From Francisella orientalis FNO12 (GTDB lineage Bacteria; Pseudomonadota; Gammaproteobacteria; Francisellales; Francisellaceae), in the NCBI RefSeq assembly GCF_001042525.2, contig NZ_CP011921.2:1488001-1552000 (forward strand): 64,000 nucleotides of DNA, in the 5' to 3' direction. A program made the position numbers and the translations under genes. Shown here piece after piece: positions 48,091-59,696 of the stretch (its first letter is position 1; the number at the start of each line of letters is the position of its first letter). Under the pieces are notes generated by a model. That model did not search any database. It was not told the DNA's origin and saw only the letters and a program-made list of their open reading frames with translations.

Positions 48091-49910
48091 ATTTTAACTT
48101 CCTTAACAACTCCTAATGGGTAGAGATATTTACTTTCTAAATAAACTGGAGCGGCAGGTTCTGCTTCGTAACCCAACTCATCTTTTATTTCTTGAGCTTT
48201 AAAATCTAATGCTTCTGATTGAATATATATTTTATTAACCGTATTTTTGATAGCATCAAAATCAGCAAGAATCTGAGGAGACTGCGGTCCTAAATCAACC
48301 TTTTGAAGTACATCAAAATCATAATTAAGTTGCATAACCTTATCTGGAGTAAATACAAATAGATAACCAAACTTAGGCACTACGAGTTGAATACCATTAT
48401 CATCTTCATCTTCTGTATCCTTACTCTTGCTTTTATCTTCACCAAGTCTTTTAGGTTTATTCTTTTTTTTCTTAGGAAGTCCTACTACAACATTAGGATT
48501 ATCATTATCTTCGAAATTAAATTCTTTTTCTAAACCATTAGAACTAAAATCTAAACTAACAAAACTACCAAAACCTTTTTGATATCCATATCTATGAAGT
48601 TTATTTGGTTCATACGTTATGATATACATTGACTCATCTGATTTAGAAACTATAACAGGTTTACCAAAACTCTCACCATCTATATATGTATCTAGACTCT
48701 TGCCAACCCTGTGATCTCCATTAAAATTAAAATCACTAATCCCCATAATAGTTTTACTTTTGTTATTCGGATGAAATATTAAAAGCATATTTGCTTCTAG
48801 ATTATTTGCCATATCAGGCACTAAAAGTTTTATATTATCTTCATCTAAATCGCCTTTGAAATTAATTTTTTCTGCTAACTTAAGAACGTAACTTTTATTT
48901 GTTGTAGAGTATTCAGAATAATACACTTCTAAAACCCGTCTGTTACCCTTTTTTTGACTATCTTTTCTTACTAGCATAATTTCTGGAGCACCATCATTAT
49001 TATCAAAATACCAAACCACTCCAAGAATGTTATCTTTTACAAATTGAGCTCCTGATGATGAACGACCCTTACTACTAGCTACCATGACTGCCTGCCATTT
49101 TCCAATTTCATCACCAATTTTTTTATTATCTTTGGCTAAACCTTTAACATCTTCACTAAGTAAATCATCTAATGCTATGCTAGAAGCAAATAATTTATCA
49201 GTATCGTATAATAATAAATATAAAGTCCATTTTCCTTTTTCGAGATTCCAACCTATCTTAACCTTATAGTCAGTTCCCATACCATCAGGAATTGCAACTC
49301 CTATCTTGGTTTTATCTGTGAATATATTTAGTTGCTTATTTTGCTTCTCTACAAAACCAATAAAACCTTTTGGTGCATCTTCGATAGTACCATCACTCTT
49401 TAAACGATAAATCCTCTCTTGATAATTAGTCATTGCTTCTAGATTTATCATTGGAACATTTATAAGTGTATAATCACCATCAAAGTTTTGATATGTATTA
49501 GCTGCTAATGCGTTATAAATGATTCTCTCTGTTAAATCTACTTTTGTACCTTGATTAAAAGCTTTATATATAACATCATAACTTTTATACTCTTGTGACT
49601 GGAATAGTTCTGCATTTGTCATAGTAGGAAAAAATGATGATATATCATCTTCATTTACAGTTATTTCAAACTTACTTTTGCCAATCTCAAATTCACTAGA
49701 CTTCGTAAAATTAATATCATCTTTAGCCTTAGAAATATATGACTCTCCTAATACTTTATCATTACTATTTTTAATAATACTCTTAGTAGTCAACATACCC
49801 ATTTTAAATGTATATAAAAGACCTCTAAGCATCACCATAATTACAAATGAGAATATCAAAGCCATCAACAATGCTGAGCCAGTTATTTTTGTGTTTAACC
49901 TATCATTCAT
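48087..49910 (-). CDS. PilX-like minor pilin fused to a large extracellular domain
   Basis: 607 residues. The N-terminus, TKITGSALLMALIFSFVIMVML, is a type IV prepilin-like helix of the PilX kind (no Glu at position 5). A long, mostly beta, charged domain then runs to the end; an Lys/Asp/Glu-rich linker lies around residues 475-500. PilX pilins are very short, so the extra 450 residues are unusual. They may act like the tip adhesin PilY1, which is not found nearby; this is inference. It is the third and only intact gene of a minor-pilin operon following accA, and it overlaps murQ by 4 nt. Confidence 0.6.
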   Translation of the reverse strand: MNDRLNTKITGSALLMALIFSFVIMVMLRGLLYTFKMGMLTTKSIIKNSNDKVLGESYISKAKDDINFTKSSEFEIGKSKFEITVNEDDISSFFPTMTNAELFQSQEYKSYDVIYKAFNQGTKVDLTERIIYNALAANTYQNFDGDYTLINVPMINLEAMTNYQERIYRLKSDGTIEDAPKGFIGFVEKQNKQLNIFTDKTKIGVAIPDGMGTDYKVKIGWNLEKGKWTLYLLLYDTDKLFASSIALDDLLSEDVKGLAKDNKKIGDEIGKWQAVMVASSKGRSSSGAQFVKDNILGVVWYFDNNDGAPEIMLVRKDSQKKGNRRVLEVYYSEYSTTNKSYVLKLAEKINFKGDLDEDNIKLLVPDMANNLEANMLLIFHPNNKSKTIMGISDFNFNGDHRVGKSLDTYIDGESFGKPVIVSKSDESMYIITYEPNKLHRYGYQKGFGSFVSLDFSSNGLEKEFNFEDNDNPNVVVGLPKKKKNKPKRLGEDKSKSKDTEDEDDNGIQLVVPKFGYLFVFTPDKVMQLNYDFDVLQKVDLGPQSPQILADFDAIKNTVNKIYIQSEALDFKAQEIKDELGYEAEPAAPVYLESKYLYPLGVVKEVKI

Positions 49911-49918
49911 ATATACAC

Positions 49919-50799
49919 CTAATCTTGACCTAATATATAAATTTTATTTGTTGCTTGCCCGGCAACTTTAAAAGAAATTTTAAGCTCAGCTGTAGAATCA
50001 CTTTTTATATTCACAAGCTCTTTTTCCAATGATTTCCAATTTATTTTGGCATTTCCTTGACGAATATCTGAATTCATAACATACTCAATTTTCAGATCTG
50101 TTACATTACTTATTAATTCGTATATTTGTGAATCATCTGCATTTTGCTTCACATATTCATAGAGTGAATATATTTCATTACCATCTTTATCTTTTTTGTT
50201 AGTAGCAGCTACAAAGAATACTTCTAAGATATAGAGAGATCTTTCTCAGGCAAAGTATCCTTTTGAAACTCATTTACTTTGAAAATATTATTTGATGAAT
50301 TTGACTTCAAAGTAGAGTCTAGACTACTTCTTTGAATCATCAGAAAGTCAGTTTCAGGTTGTACACAATGTATATCTTCATTAATATTCATATTTCGCAG
50401 AGCTTCATCATTTAACATTCGCTCTTTGCATAGCTCCGTAGACATACTCAGTCCCTTATGTAAACTCTTAAAGTTTTGCTCTGGTGCTTTGCCAATTGTT
50501 ATTATACCCATTTTCCCGAAGATATCTTCAAAGTTATCCCCTGAGTTATCCACAAGATATTGATGAATATCTCCATATTTAGTTGTAAACCCTGCTTGCC
50601 CGATTGCATTATATAATATCTGCTTAACTAATAATTGATCAGAGTTTATTCTATGCTTATCGATAAGTTTTATATATTGCTTTTTCATATCAATATATAT
50701 ACCGATGGCCATACTCATTACTATAGCTGCTATAACCATTGCTACCATTAGTTATGGCAAAGTAAAACCTGATGATTTTTTAACTCTCTTCGCTATCAT
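49919..50799 (-). pseudogene. PilW-like minor pilin, broken
   Basis: From ATG 50799 the prepilin leader reads MIAKRVKKSSG then FTLP, and the next codon is TAA (50752-50754) where type IV pilins have the crucial Glu5 (GAA to TAA). The frame continues LMVAMVIAAIVMSMAIGIYI and the body of a PilW-type protein. A second lesion, a two-base slip in a CT repeat near 50232-50240, separates it from the C-terminal part (LEVFFVAATNKKDKDGNEIY, KIEYVMNSDIRQGNAKINW). PilW primes assembly of type IV pilus or type II secretion pseudopili in the inner membrane. Its start overlaps the end of the PilV-like gene. Confidence 0.82.
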
Positions 50800-51283
50800 T
50801 AGCTTTCACATCTCTTTCAATAACTTTAACCTTATCAGCTACTTGCATTTGATTATCAATAGCTGCTATGTTTACAACTTTATATATAATATCAACATTA
50901 TTAGCGGCATCTTTTTTTGCTTTTTTATCAGCTCTTTCTGCCATTTTTTTTGATATCTGCAACACTTAATGATTTAAATCTATTCACAGGTTGTTCTTTT
51001 TCCTGTGGCTTAATATCGTTTTCTTTTTCTAGTACAACTGTTTTGATAAACTCTATACCATCATCTGTTTTAGTATCGTCTAATACTCCTGTTAGACGAT
51101 ATATACTGACTCTTTCATCAAGAACAGTAGCTATTTAATCCTTCCTATTTTCAAGAGTTATACTCACAAGAATACTATTTAATAATATAAAACCGGATGA
51201 TAGTACAAACAACAAAATCAAGGCAGCAATCATTGATTCTACGATACCAAATCCAGCCTGTGATTTTGTTTTTTTAGAAACAT
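50780..51283 (-). pseudogene. PilV-like minor pilin, broken
   Basis: ATG 51283 is followed by an A7 tract (51269-51275). Adding one A gives a prepilin leader, TKSQAG, then FGIVESMIAALILLFVLSSG with Glu5 in place, as in PilV/GspI-type pilins. A TAA at 51135-51137 stops the frame after ENRKD; beyond it IATVLDERVSIYRLTGVLDD continues. A second slip in an A8 tract (50944-50951) leads to MAERADKKAKKDAANNVDII and a stop at 50780-50782. Three lesions make it a clear pseudogene. It is the first gene of the minor-pilin operon, 30 nt behind accA. Confidence 0.8.
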
Positions 51284-51313
51284 TGAATTAAATTTAGATT
51301 GAGGCTGAGAGAA

Positions 51314-52261
51314 TTATGCTTCTTTGAATCTTCCGAAAGACATTAACTTATCATATCTTTTAGCATTTCTCTCCTCTACTGTCATCTCTGACAACGCTTT
51401 CAATTCAGCAGCAACCGCTTTTCTGATGTTAGCAGCTGTTGTATCATAGTCTCTGTGTGCTCCACCTAAAGGCTCTGGTATAACTGCATCAACTATCTCT
51501 AACTCTTTAAGGCGTCCAGATGTTATATTCATCATTTGTGTAACTTCAGATGCTTTCTCAGCTGTCTTGTGTAGAATTGAAGCACACCCTTCTGGAGAGA
51601 TAGTAGCAAAGTAACTATACTGAAGCATAAGTAACCTATCACCAACACCTATACCTAGTGCCCCACCAGAACAGCCTTCACCAATCACAATACAAACCAC
51701 AGGAACTTTAAGCGCACTCATTTCTAATAAGTTTCTTGCAATTGCTTCACTCTGACCACGCTCTTCAGCTTTGATACCTGGGTACGCACCTGGAGTATCA
51801 ATAAAAGTAACGATTGGCATATTGAATTTTTCGGCTAATTTCATCAATCTCAAAGCCTTACGGTAGCCTTCAGGATGCATCATACCAAAATTATGTTTAA
51901 TCTTACTTTTGGTATCACGACCTTTTTCTTGTCCTATAACCATAACAGGTTTGTTGTTCAGTTTAGCTAAACCACCAATAACAGCTAAATCATCACCAAA
52001 TGCTCTATCGCCATGTAGCTCTTGAAAATCTGTAAAGACTAACGATAGTAAATCTTTAAAATATGGTCTATCTGGATGGCGTGATAATTGAACTACTTGC
52101 CAATCTGTAAGTTTAGAGTAAATAGACTCCATAAGCTCAAGTCTTTTTTTGCCAAGCTTTTTGATTTCAGCTTCAGTCTTTTCATCCTCATATACATGAG
52201 ATAGTGAGGTAATTTTATCTTCAATTTCTTTTATTTTTGACTCAAAGTCTAAATAGTTCAC
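51314..52261 (-). CDS. accA: Acetyl-CoA carboxylase carboxyltransferase subunit alpha
   Basis: 315 residues. Typical landmarks are [14 protein letters not shown] at the N-terminus, [42 protein letters not shown], and [20 protein letters not shown], the oxyanion region. AccA and AccD form the carboxyltransferase that makes malonyl-CoA, the first committed step of fatty acid synthesis. It is divergent from mutS and followed closely by the pilin-like genes. Intact. Confidence 0.97.
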   Translation of the reverse strand: MNYLDFESKIKEIEDKITSLSHVYEDEKTEAEIKKLGKKRLELMESIYSKLTDWQVVQLSRHPDRPYFKDLLSLVFTDFQELHGDRAFGDDLAVIGGLAKLNNKPVMVIGQEKGRDTKSKIKHNFGMMHPEGYRKALRLMKLAEKFNMPIVTFIDTPGAYPGIKAEERGQSEAIARNLLEMSALKVPVVCIVIGEGCSGGALGIGVGDRLLMLQYSYFATISPEGCASILHKTAEKASEVTQMMNITSGRLKELEIVDAVIPEPLGGAHRDYDTTAANIRKAVAAELKALSEMTVEERNAKRYDKLMSFGRFKEA

Positions 52262-52431
52262 TTATTTTCTCCTTTCAAATTCAAATCAATTCATAAAAAT
52301 AGCTATTTTATATTCTAAAGTATTTTAGCAAAATAAAAAAGCTACAACCAATGATTTTTAAGGTTTGTTATAGTATCTATTTATAATATAATCTCAAACA
52401 TAATTTTTTAAAATCTAGAATATTAACCACT

Positions 52432-54975
52432 ATGAAAGAAGTTTCAAATCACACACCAATGATACAGCAGTATTTGAAAATTAAATCTCAATATCCGGAT
52501 ATATTACTATTTTATCGAATGGGTGACTTTTACGAGCTTTTTTTTGATGATGCAACAAACGCTGTAGAGCTACTAGACATAACCCTCACTGCTCGAGGAA
52601 AATCAAATGGTGAATCAATACCGATGGCTGGTGTGCCATATCACGCTGCAGAAGGCTATATCGCCAAAATTGTCAAAAAAGGATTATCTGTTGCGATATG
52701 CGAGCAAATAGGAGATCCAAGCACTTCAAAAGGTCCTGTTGAACGACAAGTTACACGTATAATAACTCCGGCAACAGTTTCTGAAGAAGCCTTCTTAGAT
52801 AGTAACCAAGATAGCATTCTCGTAAGTATCTATGAAAAAAACAATAAATATCACATCGCGTATACTAGCTATACTCAAGGCAAAATTCATCTTGTAAATA
52901 CAATGAAAAATTTATCTGATCTAAAAAATCAGATATTAAAGCTCTCTCCTCAAGAGATAATTACCAACTCTAATAACCTTATCCAAAAGAATATTTTTAA
53001 CAAACCAGTAAAGGTTTTGGAAGAATGGTATTTTAGTAATTTTGAGGCAAAAAAGCATATAGTAGACACCTTTGATAACAGTTTTGCAAATAACATTCTA
53101 AACTCATATAAAAAAGAACAACTAACAGCTATCGGATCAATACTTGCTTATTTAACAAATACACTTAAAAGTATTCCTAAACACATTTCAGACATCCATC
53201 TAGATGAAGATCAAAACATACTAAACATAGATAGTAATAGTAGAAATAATTTAGAGCTAGATAATAATTCAAAAAGTAGCCTTCTAAACATAATGGATAA
53301 ATGTAAAACTAGTTTAGGCAGTAGACTTCTAAGGAGATACTTCAAAAACCCTACTAGAGATCTAAATAAAATAGCTTTCCGTCATAATGTTATAAAAGCA
53401 TTAAAGGAACAACACCATTTCTTAAAAGTTCAGGATATTCTGTCTTATATAAATGACATTGAAAGGATAATTTCTCGCGTTGCTCTAGGAACAGTAAAAC
53501 CTAAAGATCTAGTATCTTTTAATAGCTCTCTCGAGCAACTACCTAAACTCAAGAATCTACTTAAAGAAATAAACACCTCTGAAATTATAAATATAAATAA
53601 TCACATCCATCAAATTGATGAACTAACAGAACTACTAAACAAGGCTATTGTAGATAATCCCCCAGTGACCATTCGCGATGGTGGCGCCATAAAACATGGT
53701 TTCGACCAAGAGCTTGATGAGTTAAGAGGACTAAAAGACAACTCTTACGATTTTTTATTAAAATTTGAAACTCTACAAAAACAAAAAATAGGGATTAATA
53801 CACTAAAAGTTGGTTATAACCGTGTGCATGGTTATTACATTGAACTCTCGAAACAATATGCTGACAAAGTCCCAGCTGAGTATATCAGACGCCAAACATT
53901 AAAAGCTAGTGAGCGCTATATTACTAATGAGCTAAAAGCTTTTGAAGATAAGATTCTCTCAGCAAAAGAAAAAGCTTTAGCTAGAGAAAAGCTTATCTAC
54001 GATGTCCTATTGAATAAAGTCTTAGAATACTACTCTCAAATCCAACAGACTGCAGCAAGTATTGCAAAAATAGATGTTTTAGCAAACTTTGCAGAAAGAG
54101 CTATCAAACTAAACCTAAATCAACCTAAATTCAATAAAACTGGTAAGTTAGATATAAAAGAGGTTCGTCATCTAGCGATCGAGCAAAATATTGATGAACC
54201 TTTTATACCCAATGATACCCTATTAAGTACAGACACTTATACATTAGAAATAATCACTGGACCTAACATGGGTGGTAAATCCACATATATGCGTCAAGTT
54301 GCCCAACTTATCTTTCTAGCATATATAGGCTCATATGTGCCGGCTAACTATGCGGATATTTGCGATATAGACACCATATATACTCGGATTGGTGCCTCAG
54401 ATGACATATCTAGTGGCAGATCCACATTCATGGTTGAAATGACTGAAACAGCTTACATTCTTAACAATGCTACTCAAAAGTCTCTAGTAATCATGGATGA
54501 AATCGGTAGAGGTACAAGTACTTTTGATGGTTTATCACTTGCAAAAGCTTGTGCAGAAAAATTTGCAAAAATTGGTGCATTGACTCTTTTTGCTACGCAC
54601 TACTTTGAGCTTACAGAGTTAGTTAATCAGTATCCAAATACAAAGAATATCCATTTTGAAGCTAAAGAATATAAAGACAATATCTATTTCATGCACAAAG
54701 CAGTTGCTGGTGCGGCTAAAAAATCCTATGGTATTCAAGTAGCTAAATTAGCTGGCATCTCAAAAGATGTTTTAGAATCAGCAAAGAAAAATCTAGCTAA
54801 TTTAGAAAAAGGACAAGCTAAATTAAATATCTCAGATCAACCCCAACAAAATCTCCAGCTTGATCAAACAACCATACAAAAAAATCATATTAAAGAGCGA
54901 CTTGAAACAATAGATATCAACTCAATAACGCCTATCGAGGCTCTAAATATACTCTTTGAACTAAAAAAGCTCTAA
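52432..54975 (+). CDS. mutS: DNA mismatch repair protein MutS
   Basis: 847 residues. The mismatch-binding domain begins [14 protein letters not shown] with the Phe-x-Glu wedge (FYE); connector, core and clamp domains follow. The ATPase has Walker [14 protein letters not shown] near residue 610, then [28 protein letters not shown] and FATHYFEL. MutS recognises mismatches and starts repair. The coding frame is complete even though it contains many A runs, so a mutator caused by loss of MutS is not the reason for the decay seen elsewhere. Confidence 0.97.
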   Translation: MKEVSNHTPMIQQYLKIKSQYPDILLFYRMGDFYELFFDDATNAVELLDITLTARGKSNGESIPMAGVPYHAAEGYIAKIVKKGLSVAICEQIGDPSTSKGPVERQVTRIITPATVSEEAFLDSNQDSILVSIYEKNNKYHIAYTSYTQGKIHLVNTMKNLSDLKNQILKLSPQEIITNSNNLIQKNIFNKPVKVLEEWYFSNFEAKKHIVDTFDNSFANNILNSYKKEQLTAIGSILAYLTNTLKSIPKHISDIHLDEDQNILNIDSNSRNNLELDNNSKSSLLNIMDKCKTSLGSRLLRRYFKNPTRDLNKIAFRHNVIKALKEQHHFLKVQDILSYINDIERIISRVALGTVKPKDLVSFNSSLEQLPKLKNLLKEINTSEIININNHIHQIDELTELLNKAIVDNPPVTIRDGGAIKHGFDQELDELRGLKDNSYDFLLKFETLQKQKIGINTLKVGYNRVHGYYIELSKQYADKVPAEYIRRQTLKASERYITNELKAFEDKILSAKEKALAREKLIYDVLLNKVLEYYSQIQQTAASIAKIDVLANFAERAIKLNLNQPKFNKTGKLDIKEVRHLAIEQNIDEPFIPNDTLLSTDTYTLEIITGPNMGGKSTYMRQVAQLIFLAYIGSYVPANYADICDIDTIYTRIGASDDISSGRSTFMVEMTETAYILNNATQKSLVIMDEIGRGTSTFDGLSLAKACAEKFAKIGALTLFATHYFELTELVNQYPNTKNIHFEAKEYKDNIYFMHKAVAGAAKKSYGIQVAKLAGISKDVLESAKKNLANLEKGQAKLNISDQPQQNLQLDQTTIQKNHIKERLETIDINSITPIEALNILFELKKL

Positions 54976-55046
54976 TTTAGTTATATAAACTTTTTCAATT
55001 TGCTATAATTTTTTAGATATGAATTTGTAAAGTCTTAGGAAAAACA

Positions 55047-55496
55047 ATGCAAAACAATGAAAATCAACCTTCTTTTTTAATTCAAAAAGTATATACAAAG
55101 GATGTTTCATTCGAAACTGTAAACTCTCCAGCTTGTTTTAAAGATCAGTGGGATCCCAGCTCAGATTTCAATATTGATATTAATACAAAAAAAATTAATG
55201 ATGAAAATTTTGAGCTTGATTTGACAATCACGATAACCACAAAAAACAAGCAAGCAAATGCGTACATAGCAGAGGTTACTCAATCGGGTATATTTACGAT
55301 TACTGGCATGAATGAAGAACAAGTAGAATCAGTGCTTAACACCTACTGTGCTAATACTCTTTTCCCTTACGCAAAAAGAGTTATTGATTCTTCGATAATT
55401 AAAGGAGGGTTTTTACCTCTTAATCTAGCACCAATTAACTTTGATGCTATATATATGCAAAAAAAATTACAACAATCTCAACAGCCAGCACACTAA
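55047..55496 (+). CDS. secB: Protein-export chaperone SecB
   Basis: 149 residues. IQKVYTKDVSFETVNSP at the N-terminus, NAYIAEVTQSGIF in the middle and LFPYAKRVIDSSIIKGGFLPLNLAPINF near the end are SecB family segments. SecB keeps exported precursors unfolded and hands them to SecA; it acts as a tetramer in the cytosol. It lies between mutS and an aromatic amino acid permease. Francisella carries more than one SecB-like protein as I recall, so this may be one of two. Confidence 0.93.
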   Translation: MQNNENQPSFLIQKVYTKDVSFETVNSPACFKDQWDPSSDFNIDINTKKINDENFELDLTITITTKNKQANAYIAEVTQSGIFTITGMNEEQVESVLNTYCANTLFPYAKRVIDSSIIKGGFLPLNLAPINFDAIYMQKKLQQSQQPAH

Positions 55497-55509
55497 GTTA
55501 AGAATAAAT

Positions 55510-56727
55510 ATGAATAATCGACAGAATAGCTTCATCAAAATTTTAGGATCAATAATGATCATAGTAGGTACTATGATAGGTGGCGGTATACTAGCACTCC
55601 CTATCATAACCGCTAAACTTGGTTTTGTGATAGGCTCTATTCTCATATTCTTAGTCTGGAGTATAATGACTTACACCGCTGTCGTTATCTCAGATATTTC
55701 TTGCTCAATGCCTTATGGCAGTAGCTTTAAAACTATAGCACAGAGATATCTTGGAAAAGGTGAAGGTATAGTAGCAAGTATAGCTTTTTTAATACTTATG
55801 TATTTTATTAGTACCGCTTATATCTCAGCCGCTGCATCATCATTATCCTCATCCTTCCCTAATCTCGATGAAAAAGCATCGTCGTTGATCTTTGTAGTCA
55901 TTTTTGGAAGTATCGTAGTTTTAGGAACAAGATTTGTCGATTATGCTAATAGATTTTTTATAATCCTAAAAATACTCGTATTAGTAATTTTATGTGTTGT
56001 ATTTAATAGTTATATTGAAGTTCCAAATCTTTTTGTAACTCCAGTTGATTTGGGAGTTTCATTAATTATTGCAATTCCTGTTTTTACAACATCTTTTACA
56101 TCTCATATTATAGTCCCTGCCTTGTCTGACTATCTTGGCAAAAATGCTAAAGATATGAAACTCATCGTTATTATCGGCAGTATCATACCGCTTATACTAT
56201 ATATCATATGGGTATTTACTATCTTAGGTGTACTACCACTACACGGTCATGTAAGCTTCATGGATTCGATATTTAATCACATCCCAGTTGATAAAGCTAA
56301 TATCGGAGATATTCTAAAAACCTTAGGAAGCAAGGTAAGAACTCCGACAACAGATGCGGTACTGCATATCTTCACTTATGTGGCTATTATGACATCATTT
56401 TTAAGTGTTAACTTATCTTTATTTCATTTTAACTTAGACACATATAAGTTATATAAAACAAAAAAAGTTATTGGATACTCAATAGCAACAGTTCTGACTT
56501 TTGCCATTCCACTAATAATAAACCAAATGGATCCTGACATATTTATTTATGCTATGACATGCGTTGGCCTATCGATTGCTGTCTTATTGATGATTATGCC
56601 GGCTCTTATGGCATTTAAGATAAATAGTCTTGGCGAGAGCTTTAACTACAAGATATCAACCTACAAAAGCTTATGGCTAATTTCTCTAGTTTCTGGTGTA
56701 ATAGTAATATTGTGCGTAGTTCTGTAA
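55510..56727 (+). CDS. Aromatic amino acid permease, HAAAP (TyrP/Mtr) family
   Basis: 405 residues from ATG 55510; an upstream in-frame start would overlap secB and add no homology. Eleven membrane helices can be traced. IIVGTMIGGGILALPI in helix 1 is the family hallmark, and PVFTTSFTSHIIVPALSDYLG in helix 5 is also typical. These carriers import tyrosine, tryptophan or phenylalanine with protons; the exact substrate is not decided. A related permease is truncated at the right edge of the window. It ends 8 nt before xerC. Confidence 0.88.
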   Translation: MNNRQNSFIKILGSIMIIVGTMIGGGILALPIITAKLGFVIGSILIFLVWSIMTYTAVVISDISCSMPYGSSFKTIAQRYLGKGEGIVASIAFLILMYFISTAYISAAASSLSSSFPNLDEKASSLIFVVIFGSIVVLGTRFVDYANRFFIILKILVLVILCVVFNSYIEVPNLFVTPVDLGVSLIIAIPVFTTSFTSHIIVPALSDYLGKNAKDMKLIVIIGSIIPLILYIIWVFTILGVLPLHGHVSFMDSIFNHIPVDKANIGDILKTLGSKVRTPTTDAVLHIFTYVAIMTSFLSVNLSLFHFNLDTYKLYKTKKVIGYSIATVLTFAIPLIINQMDPDIFIYAMTCVGLSIAVLLMIMPALMAFKINSLGESFNYKISTYKSLWLISLVSGVIVILCVVL

Positions 56728-56735
56728 TTTAGATA

Positions 56736-57617
56736 ATGACAAATATAGAACATATTGATAATTTCCTTGATAATTTACTTTACCTAAAAAATTACTCTCA
56801 AGAAACTATAAATAATTATCGCAGAGATTTACTCCAGTTAAATAGTTCAATAGTTGATAAAGATATAACAAAACTTGAAAATAATAATATTTTAATGTGG
56901 GTTAAAAAGCTTCATGCCCAAGGAAACTCATCAAAAACATTACAACGCAAACTTAGTTCTTTAAGAAGTTTTTTTAATTTTTTGATAAATAGTGAGTTAA
57001 TAAAAAATAATCCCACAACTGGTATCAAGGCACCTAAGAGTAGTAAAAAACTACCTAAAACTGTAAATACAGATGAGCTAGCCTACTTATTAGATATCAA
57101 ACCAAGCAATAATATCGAAACTCGTGATATAGCATGCTTTGATCTTTTGTATAGCTGTGGAATAAGACTTAGCGAATTATCTTCAATAGAACTAAAAGAC
57201 ATAAATATAAATCAAAAGAGTATACGTGTCATAGGTAAAGGCAACAAAGAACGAATTGCATACTTTGGTAGTAAAACACTAACAAATTTAAATAGATGGC
57301 TAAATATTCGAGATACTTATAGCCTAAAATGTAACTATCTCTTCATCTCACAAAATGGTGGGCATTTAACAAATAGGTCTATCCAAAAACGGATTGAAAT
57401 CTTTGCACAAAAATATGCAACAAAGCATATACATCCTCATATGTTACGCCACTCTTTTGCAACTCATGTTTTAGATTCATCTAAAGACTTACTTGCTGTA
57501 AAAGATTTACTTGGCCATGCAGATATTTCTAGCACGCAAATTTATACTCATCTAAATTTCCAACAACTTGCTAGTGTTTTTGATAAAGCACACCCTCGAG
57601 CGAAAAAAAAATCATGA
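56736..57617 (+). CDS. xerC: Tyrosine recombinase XerC
   Basis: 293 residues. A SAM-like N-terminal core-binding domain is followed by a catalytic domain with Arg in CGIRLSEL, Lys in [19 protein letters not shown], and [16 protein letters not shown] with the nucleophilic Tyr. The end, [15 protein letters not shown], is specific to XerC (LASVYDAAHPRAKR in E. coli) rather than XerD. XerC resolves chromosome dimers at dif together with XerD. No dif-like site was seen nearby. It overlaps rsmJ by 4 nt. Confidence 0.93.
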   Translation: MTNIEHIDNFLDNLLYLKNYSQETINNYRRDLLQLNSSIVDKDITKLENNNILMWVKKLHAQGNSSKTLQRKLSSLRSFFNFLINSELIKNNPTTGIKAPKSSKKLPKTVNTDELAYLLDIKPSNNIETRDIACFDLLYSCGIRLSELSSIELKDININQKSIRVIGKGNKERIAYFGSKTLTNLNRWLNIRDTYSLKCNYLFISQNGGHLTNRSIQKRIEIFAQKYATKHIHPHMLRHSFATHVLDSSKDLLAVKDLLGHADISSTQIYTHLNFQQLASVFDKAHPRAKKKS

Positions 57618-58336
57618 ATATTTACGATTTAGCAGTAAAATCTCATATTGAGAATATTACAGATATTGAGTTTGAATATATTTTATCAAACCAAAATGGT
57701 AAGTACTTATATGTCGAGGATAATATCCTAAAACTACACTACAAAGATAAAGAGCTATTTATAGATTTTAATAGTAGCGAAATTCTAAATAGGATAGATC
57801 CTAAAACTAAAAAATGCAGTATTGTCCAAGCAGTTGAGGGTCGCTCAAAAGACAAACTAAATATTCTAGATACAACAGCTGGTCTCGGCAGAGATACATT
57901 TACACTAGCAGCTAGAGGACATAGATTGACTTCGCTAGAGAAAGATTGTTATATTTACGTATTACTCGTAGATGCACTTCATAGAGCAAGACAAACTCAT
58001 AACTTAAAAGACATTGCCAATCAAATAGACTTGATTAATATAGATGCTAATGAGCATATAAATACTACTAATATTTCTTTTGACTGTATATATATAGACC
58101 CAATGTTTCCACCACGTAACAAAAGCGCTAAAGTCAAACAAGGAATGCAAGTCTTACACGATATTGCTTTTAATAACGATGAATCTAACTCAAATTTACT
58201 CAAGAATATTATCTTATCGAAAAAAACAAAAAAAGCTGTTGTAAAAAGACCTATTAATGCTGATTTTCTTTATGATAAAAAACCAACATCTCAACTTAAA
58301 GGTAAAACAAATAGGTTTGATGTATATAGTCTATAA
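57614..58336 (+). CDS. rsmJ: 16S rRNA (guanine1516-N2)-methyltransferase
   Basis: 240 residues. [26 protein letters not shown] is the SAM-binding motif, [21 protein letters not shown] is the catalytic DPMFP loop typical of RsmJ, and KRPINADFL near the end also fits. The enzyme methylates G1516 of 16S rRNA. It starts within xerC (ATGA) and converges with a minus-strand membrane gene 5 nt away. Confidence 0.93.
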   Translation: MNIYDLAVKSHIENITDIEFEYILSNQNGKYLYVEDNILKLHYKDKELFIDFNSSEILNRIDPKTKKCSIVQAVEGRSKDKLNILDTTAGLGRDTFTLAARGHRLTSLEKDCYIYVLLVDALHRARQTHNLKDIANQIDLINIDANEHINTTNISFDCIYIDPMFPPRNKSAKVKQGMQVLHDIAFNNDESNSNLLKNIILSKKTKKAVVKRPINADFLYDKKPTSQLKGKTNRFDVYSL

Positions 58337-58341
58337 CTGTA

Positions 58342-58957
58342 TCAAATATTTCTCTTAGCATTTGTGTATGCTGCTACTATAATAATCCCAGCTATGAATA
58401 AAAGTACAGCTGATATCCAATAATATGGAATAAAATCTCTTATATTCTGAGGTGAATTGCTAATAACCATCGCAGAGTTTGCATAATTAACAGCATAGCT
58501 AAATAAACACTACAGAAAAAAATAATAACCCTATGGCCAACCTAAAGGCAACAAATATAGCTCCTATTACAATCAGCATATAGCATAGATAATCAAAGCC
58601 AAATAATAACTCGTAATCAAGTATATATGGATTGACATATTTATACATCACACCAACCCATAATAACAAGACAATCAAACTAGCAACTATTGCTAGCAAT
58701 CTTACTTTTTGAGTTGGTTTGGTATAGTTAGATTGTTTGAGCCAAATATATCCAGTAACTACAGTTGTTAATATCTGTGCCGACAAATAGATAAATGATG
58801 TTGTAATCCCATATTTACCATAAATAAAAACTTTTATAATCAGACTAGCTAACACGAACATCCAAGCATACTTGTTTTTCTTATAAAGTAAAATTGCAAA
58901 CCCAAGTAAACACGCATTAGCTATACAATCATAAATCACATAATCCAATGTAATCAT
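58342..58957 (-). pseudogene. Multi-pass membrane protein of unknown family, frameshifted
   Basis: From ATG 58957 five hydrophobic segments run to a stop at 58499 (AIGLLFFSVVFI). A one-base shift near 58499-58508 opens a continuing frame, SYAVNYANSAMVISNSPQNI then FIPYYWISAVLLFIAGIIIV and a Lys/Arg tail, stopping at 58342-58344. I read this as one protein of about 204 residues with six helices, broken close to its end. I do not recognise the family; the spacing of helices is loosely like small vitamin or nucleoside transporters, but no signature supports that. Confidence 0.5.
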
Positions 58958-59038
58958 AATAGAAACCTAAATTTATCCTTAATTGATGTAATATAAACAT
59001 ATATAATTGTAAATATAAAGTTTTAAGATATCTGTTTT

Positions 59039-59620
59039 ATGATTTATTTAAAGTATATGTACAAAATATTATTACTGAGCATTATAACTAATGTTTTATA
59101 CGCAAACCAAGATGACAATGTATATACATGGAGAGACTCTAAGGGTAATGTAGTATTCTCACAAACAGCTCCTATATTTGATCAAGAATACGAAAAAGTC
59201 GGTGTAGTTCATAAAAATAAAATACAACAAAAATCTCCTGTAGAACAACAACTTGCTTCACTAAAACAGAATAACTTATATTTAAGTGCTCATAATACAC
59301 AACAAGATACTCAACAGCAAAACGGTAGAAATTCAGGAGTAATTAAAGTAAAAATAATCTCACCAGCTAATGGAGAAAATCGTTTTGTACATAATGAGAA
59401 ATTACCAATAATTCTGGAGCCAGCTTTAACAGCTGAAGATCATCCCATATTCATAATAAATGGTATACCTTATCCCGCTCACTTTCAAAATGGCGTTTGA
59501 AAAATCAATAGACCAAATCCTGGACCTGTAACAATTTCTGTTAGAGGTAGTACCAAGGATCATAAAATCATTACATCAAGTGACTCAGAATTCTATAGAC
59601 GTCAGGTTTTAGGTAGATAA
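59039..59620 (+). pseudogene. DUF4124 periplasmic protein (paralogue 1), nonsense
   Basis: A signal peptide (MYKILLLSIITNVLYA from ATG 59057, or slightly longer from 59039) is followed by VYTWRDSKGNVVFSQTAP, the DUF4124 motif. A linker and a C-terminal Ig-like domain starting KIISPANGENRF follow. An in-frame TGA at 59498-59500 interrupts it where its neighbour has Trp (GQWKIARPTPGEN against GV-stop-KINRPNPGP). The frame then continues to a TAA at 59618. DUF4124 proteins are envelope proteins of unknown role. The lesion removes the last 40 residues. Confidence 0.82.
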
Positions 59621-59696
59621 ATTAACATATCTAGGCTTTTGATTATTATTAATTTTATATATACTTGAAGATAGTTAAAAATTTGAGAATTTAATA

